Positions 60,311 through 64,000 of a stretch of 64,000 nt of DNA are shown in pieces; the stretch's first letter is position 1; every line of letters begins with the position of its first letter. The notes beneath the pieces were generated by a model, which was not told the origin of the DNA, did no database searches, and saw nothing but the letters and a program-made list of their open reading frames with translations. Position numbers and translations under genes: made by a program. Source of the stretch: Echinometra lucunter (lineage: Eukaryota; Echinodermata; Echinoidea; Camarodonta; Echinometridae); NCBI GenBank assembly GCA_029962745.1, contig CM057171.1:17988171-18052170 (forward strand). Reading direction: 5' to 3'.

Positions 60311-60314
60311 AAGT

Positions 60315-61664
60315 AGTGCTGGAAATTGCAATGACGGAACAGAAAACGAAGTATAAACTTACAACTGTAATATGACACCTCTTTAAGAATGTTGTTAATA
60401 CGATGATTCCAAAATTAATATATCAAGAGCATTTCAAGTGCAACTGCGCTCAAGTTACTCCTCATATTACTGTTATTACTATTGCATTCTTAAACCAGGA
60501 TATAAAACGCTAGCTTTTTAAAAGAACTTCGGAAATCTCAGCTCCAGACCAAGGTTCTGGAATTTTACTGTTTATTTTTGTTACCAAATGGATTGTTGGG
60601 CAAGAATATCCTAGTGCTTGCCCGAACATTTACACATAACTTACACGTACATGAAGATATTTTTAAAGCAATCTATTCATTTAAAATTGTAAAGTAATTT
60701 GCATGCCGAATTAACAGTAGCAAGCTGGTTTTGCTTGGCTCGCTCATATAATTTTTGAGTATGCAAAACAGTGGCGTAGCGTGAATCCAGTCGTTGATTG
60801 GGCACTGACGTAATGGAGTGGTGGCGTACCTGTTCAAGAAAACATGATGCTAATTCTTAGGTGGAGAAGGGGATTCAATTGTCCTTTTGTCCTTTTCCAT
60901 TCTACTTTGTCCACTCTCTTTCTTTTCCCTTCTTTTCTTCGACATTCAATTGAGGGGCACGTGCCCCCTGTTCCCTGTGTACATACCATGGATGCACCAC
61001 TGCAAACGTGCAAAGGTAAAACATACTGGAATGCTTGAGGCAGTCTCTGTAAATAAACTACACTTTCTGCCTTCGCCTAAAACCGATGAATTTCCAAAAA
61101 TTATTCAAATAAACTACAGCCAATATCTTCCCGTGAAAATGTGCAGTAGGCATGATTTTTTTTGCACACCTTGTATTGCGCATGAACAAGAAACTTTAAT
61201 AGGTCACGTGACTGTTCCTTCAATGCAGGAAGGATAAGTCGTACTTTTCGTAATACCGTACAGTTTCCGATTTTAAACAAAGAATGAAAATTATGCATCT
61301 TTGTTCTCCGTAATTTAGTGCCATAGCTGAAAATAATATTCCAATATTTTCAAAGGCCATACTATAGGTTAATAAAGTTTGTTCGTCATGTATATAGTTT
61401 GCTGAGTTACCCTCACGGAGCTATTTACGGTGTAGTTGTTTTTCATTCTAACGCCACGCCATTATTTCAGTTAACATGGCTAAACAGGTTATTAGGCAAA
61501 TACGTTCCTATAGATTTTGTAAGCCCTCTGGGAAATATTCAGCCTGTGCAGTCATGCAAACTTTTCCACGTGGTAACATACATGCATACGCAGGGGCAGC
61601 TTTACGGGGGGGGGGGGGGGCAGGAGAAGACTTCCTCGGTGATTTCTTTTTAAAATTTCCTCAG

Positions 61665-61710
<46 letters not shown>

Positions 61711-62020
61711 GGGAGCAAAAGACTGACATAATTTTTCTGTCAGAGATTATGAAAACGCATCACGTTCGACTGAAAATTGAGGGCTGTTGATATCAAGACT
61801 TTTAATTTTACCTTATCCCCTTAATTAAATGTCATGAACCGCCCCCTTGTGCCCTAACTGTGTGTGTTTTGAAGTGTTTGTGGCATTGGACTTCCTGACG
61901 AGTCAGAACGAACTATTTAACCGTCTTCTGATACCACAAGCATGACAAGGACATTGACTTTTTCGAACATAACATGTTGACATAATGGTCACCTCGAATT
62001 ACGTTTAAAGATAAAGATGA
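60315..62020. other. Non-coding stretch, no gene seen
   Basis: A relic resembling the hAT unit (gcttggctcgctcatata) is at 60733-60752. A poly(G) run is at 61606 and (GA)n at 61668-61707. Frames up to 116 codons lack motifs. Confidence 0.5.
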
Positions 62021-62025
62021 GTTCA

Positions 62026-62164
62026 GGGGAGCGTTTCATGAAGAGTTTTGTCAGTGATTTTCATTGGCAACTGTTATAAGCCACTGAAAATCCTCCCATC
62101 TGATTGGCTGAGAGCAAATTAGTCAGTGAAAATCACCGACAAGACTCTTCATGAAACGCTCCCC
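62026..62164 (+). mobile_element. 139-bp MITE, TTCATGAA family B, copy 4
   Basis: Begins GGGGAGCGTTTCATGAAGAG and ends in the exact inverse; same 139-bp length as copies 1 and 3. The core reads ccactgaaaatcctcccatc then tgattggctgagagcaaa. The flanks read ttca and tgatca, which do not resolve a target-site duplication. Confidence 0.92.
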
Positions 62165-62169
62165 TGATC

Positions 62170-64000
62170 ACTTGATGAAATTTTTAGGGACGCCTCTGTC
62201 ATGTCTGTAAAATATGTTGTTATGGCAACAACATATGGCAACAACACTGAGTAGGGCCATCCTTCCGTTTCTAATCAATTTGCCTTCGTATAAATTTTTG
62301 ATTTATGAATTTATTACTGTTTGTTATGTTTTAATTTGGCGAAAAATAAATATACAATAAAATACAACTGTGAAAGGCACTAGAAGTTTCCATTTTTATT
62401 TGAATTTGATTTGAGCATGGGACCCAACTCAGCCCAAAGACTGTTCTTCCTAATAAAACACACAGAATTCATCAACAAAATAAACGTCATATCAAAAGAA
62501 AGTAAAAGATGGCATAAAAGCAGTATCGTATACTGTACAAGCACAAAACAAAAGCATAAAGAAATAAAAACAAAATATCTTTTCTTAATCATGCCATCAC
62601 CTCACGTTCCATTCAAAAGGGATCTTTAGGAAAGATTGATTAGCTAAAAGTAGCAATGATATTTTGGAATTTGGTAGCATCAAAATGACAAGAAATTACT
62701 TCAGTTTTGCTGAAAGTATGCACCGCCTAAAACGGATATGTGGGACCACAAGTGATATGAAAATTCGCTTCAAATATTATAGATATACTTTTCGTCACAT
62801 TTTTTAATATCTTGAATTTAAAAAAGTCTCCTCCGTGAGCTACTTTAGTATTCTTCCAATTTGACATATAGAGAATGGAAAACTTCACAAACTGTTTTTC
62901 ACGTCTACCTGAACACAACCCTTCCTTTAAGTATATATTTTTTCCATTGTTAGTTCCCTGTTGTTCTATTAATGTCAGACTAGAAACTCCTTGTCCATGA
63001 TTTCCTATTCCATGCATAATAAGCTTTCACAATGCAATACTAGTAAGTGTATGAAGCTATGAATTTCCAGTACCCAAATTTAGGTGGTGACGTATGCAAG
63101 TCATGCAAATCTCTCTGATTGTTGTTCGTGTCAAAATAGGACATAGATAGATCGGGAAATGAAGAGGACTCCAGGTAAATTGCTGAAGTACCATAGCTAT
63201 CAAGGCTATGGTGTTGAAGTGAGACCCGCAAGTTCCAGTAGGAAAAATGTAGCATACGAAGATTTCATGTCACGTCATAACAGGAGATTTAACATGGTTA
63301 CGCGTCGGTTTTATTAATGACATGAAAAAATTCAATGAAGAGAGTCGAATAGTTCTGTGATCAGGGTGATAAGAGATTCAGTGGAATAATTTTGTGAGGA
63401 AAAGAATTAAAGTTTGAATTATCGACGATGTATACCCTGGAAAGTAATGCTGTTAAGTATAATAATTAGTACGCAAATATAACCTAGTTTAAGTGCATTA
63501 GTGAAAATAATTATATTCTGTTCAGTTCTGTGCATTAAATTTTGATATCACACACGATTCAGACTGCGAGCTGCCATGTGTTGATCATAATAAACCGATT
63601 TCAATTCAATAATCAAACCACTAGATCCGACAGCCCGCAGACAGTTTTTATACGATGAGTACTGGTAGCAAAGAAATCGATTTCAAAAGCAAGTACAGAA
63701 TACAATACTTTGAAAATTAAAAAAAATGCTTTAAAAAATATACACACCCATATATGCACATGTGTGAAAGTAAACCCAGCAAATAGATGAAAATCATATT
63801 TAGACAGTGCATGAAGAGGAATGTAAACTGTAAAACAGATGAGGAGATATATTTTTTTAAAAAATGAAAAAGAAGAAGTTTATAACACATTCATTATGAA
63901 TTTCTATGTGAAGCAAGCGGTGAGGACAGGCCTTGTCGCGATATGTCTGTATATGACAAGAATGCCTGTGGTTGATATAGTGATAATGAATGTCTGTTGA
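62170..64000. other. Non-coding stretch, no gene seen
   Basis: AT-rich, largely unique-looking. Minus-strand frames at 62727-63017 (96 codons) and 63040-63255 (71 codons) have no recognisable motif. An AATAAA-containing tail-like string ends near 63610 (aataaaccgatttcaattca). Confidence 0.5.

Noticed and set aside
60769..61002. hAT-like element with CAGTGGCG start and CACCACTG end
   Set aside because: Flanking 8-bp sequences (atgcaaaa and caaacgtg) do not match and inner arms do not pair beyond about 15 bp.
62727..63255. Two adjacent minus-strand frames (96 and 71 codons) as one split gene
   Set aside because: No recognisable domain, no clear splice sites between them, and AT-rich composition like the surroundings.

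Overview
This window is eukaryotic, AT-rich, intergenic-looking DNA with no recognisable host protein-coding gene. It is packed with dinucleotide, hexamer and homopolymer repeats, tRNA-derived SINEs, short hairpin DNA transposons (MITEs), foldback elements, one broken LINE and one internally deleted Harbinger transposon. The mix of poly(G)/poly(C) tracts, long (GA)n arrays, tRNA SINEs and hairpin MITEs ending in GGGGnnCGTTTCATGAA fits a marine invertebrate deuterostome, most likely an echinoderm such as a sea urchin. That assignment is inference from repeat style. A gap of exactly 500 N (9878-10377) marks a scaffolded draft assembly.

Layout. 1-9.9 kb: an imperfect inverted-repeat element (3.0-4.04 kb), a dispersed repeat (4.79-5.09 kb), an antisense tRNA SINE (6.7-6.9 kb), an AAAACG-rich inverted-repeat element (7.25-7.74 kb), large GAA/GAAA microsatellites (8.6-8.8 kb) and a SINE (9.1-9.4 kb). 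10.4-19.1 kb: simple repeats, a decayed hAT MITE (13.8 kb) and a SINE split by a 390-bp foldback element (16.6-17.2 kb). 19.1-32 kb: a 1.1-kb hexamer array carrying a MITE, a GAGATA array, a polypurine tract, an intact hAT MITE (24.3-24.8 kb), a SINE carrying a MITE (25.3-25.8 kb) and a 565-bp foldback array (30.0-30.6 kb). 32-42 kb: the 3' end of a LINE with an RNase H domain and a poly(A) tail, a cluster of (GA)n(G)n composites, and a 52-bp-unit foldback. 42-64 kb: a 75-bp tandem repeat, the Harbinger element (51.9-53.9 kb) with a hAT MITE inside its transposase, a 115-bp hAT MITE hairpin, a 45-bp-arm palindrome, tRNA SINEs and further MITEs.

The clearest information is transpositional history. 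Several insertions are delimited to the base by target-site duplications (TSDs): Harbinger (TTA), three hAT MITEs (8 bp, one of them inside the Harbinger), a foldback (6 bp) inside a SINE, and a second foldback (10 bp). Nested insertions order events in time: SINE before foldback, SINE and hexamer array before a TTCATGAA MITE, Harbinger before hAT MITE. I saw no operon, CRISPR array, rRNA, complete autonomous transposon or new defence-like system. The most unusual structures are the helically phased CTCG motif arrays at both ends of the Harbinger element and the foldback elements built from short tandem units.
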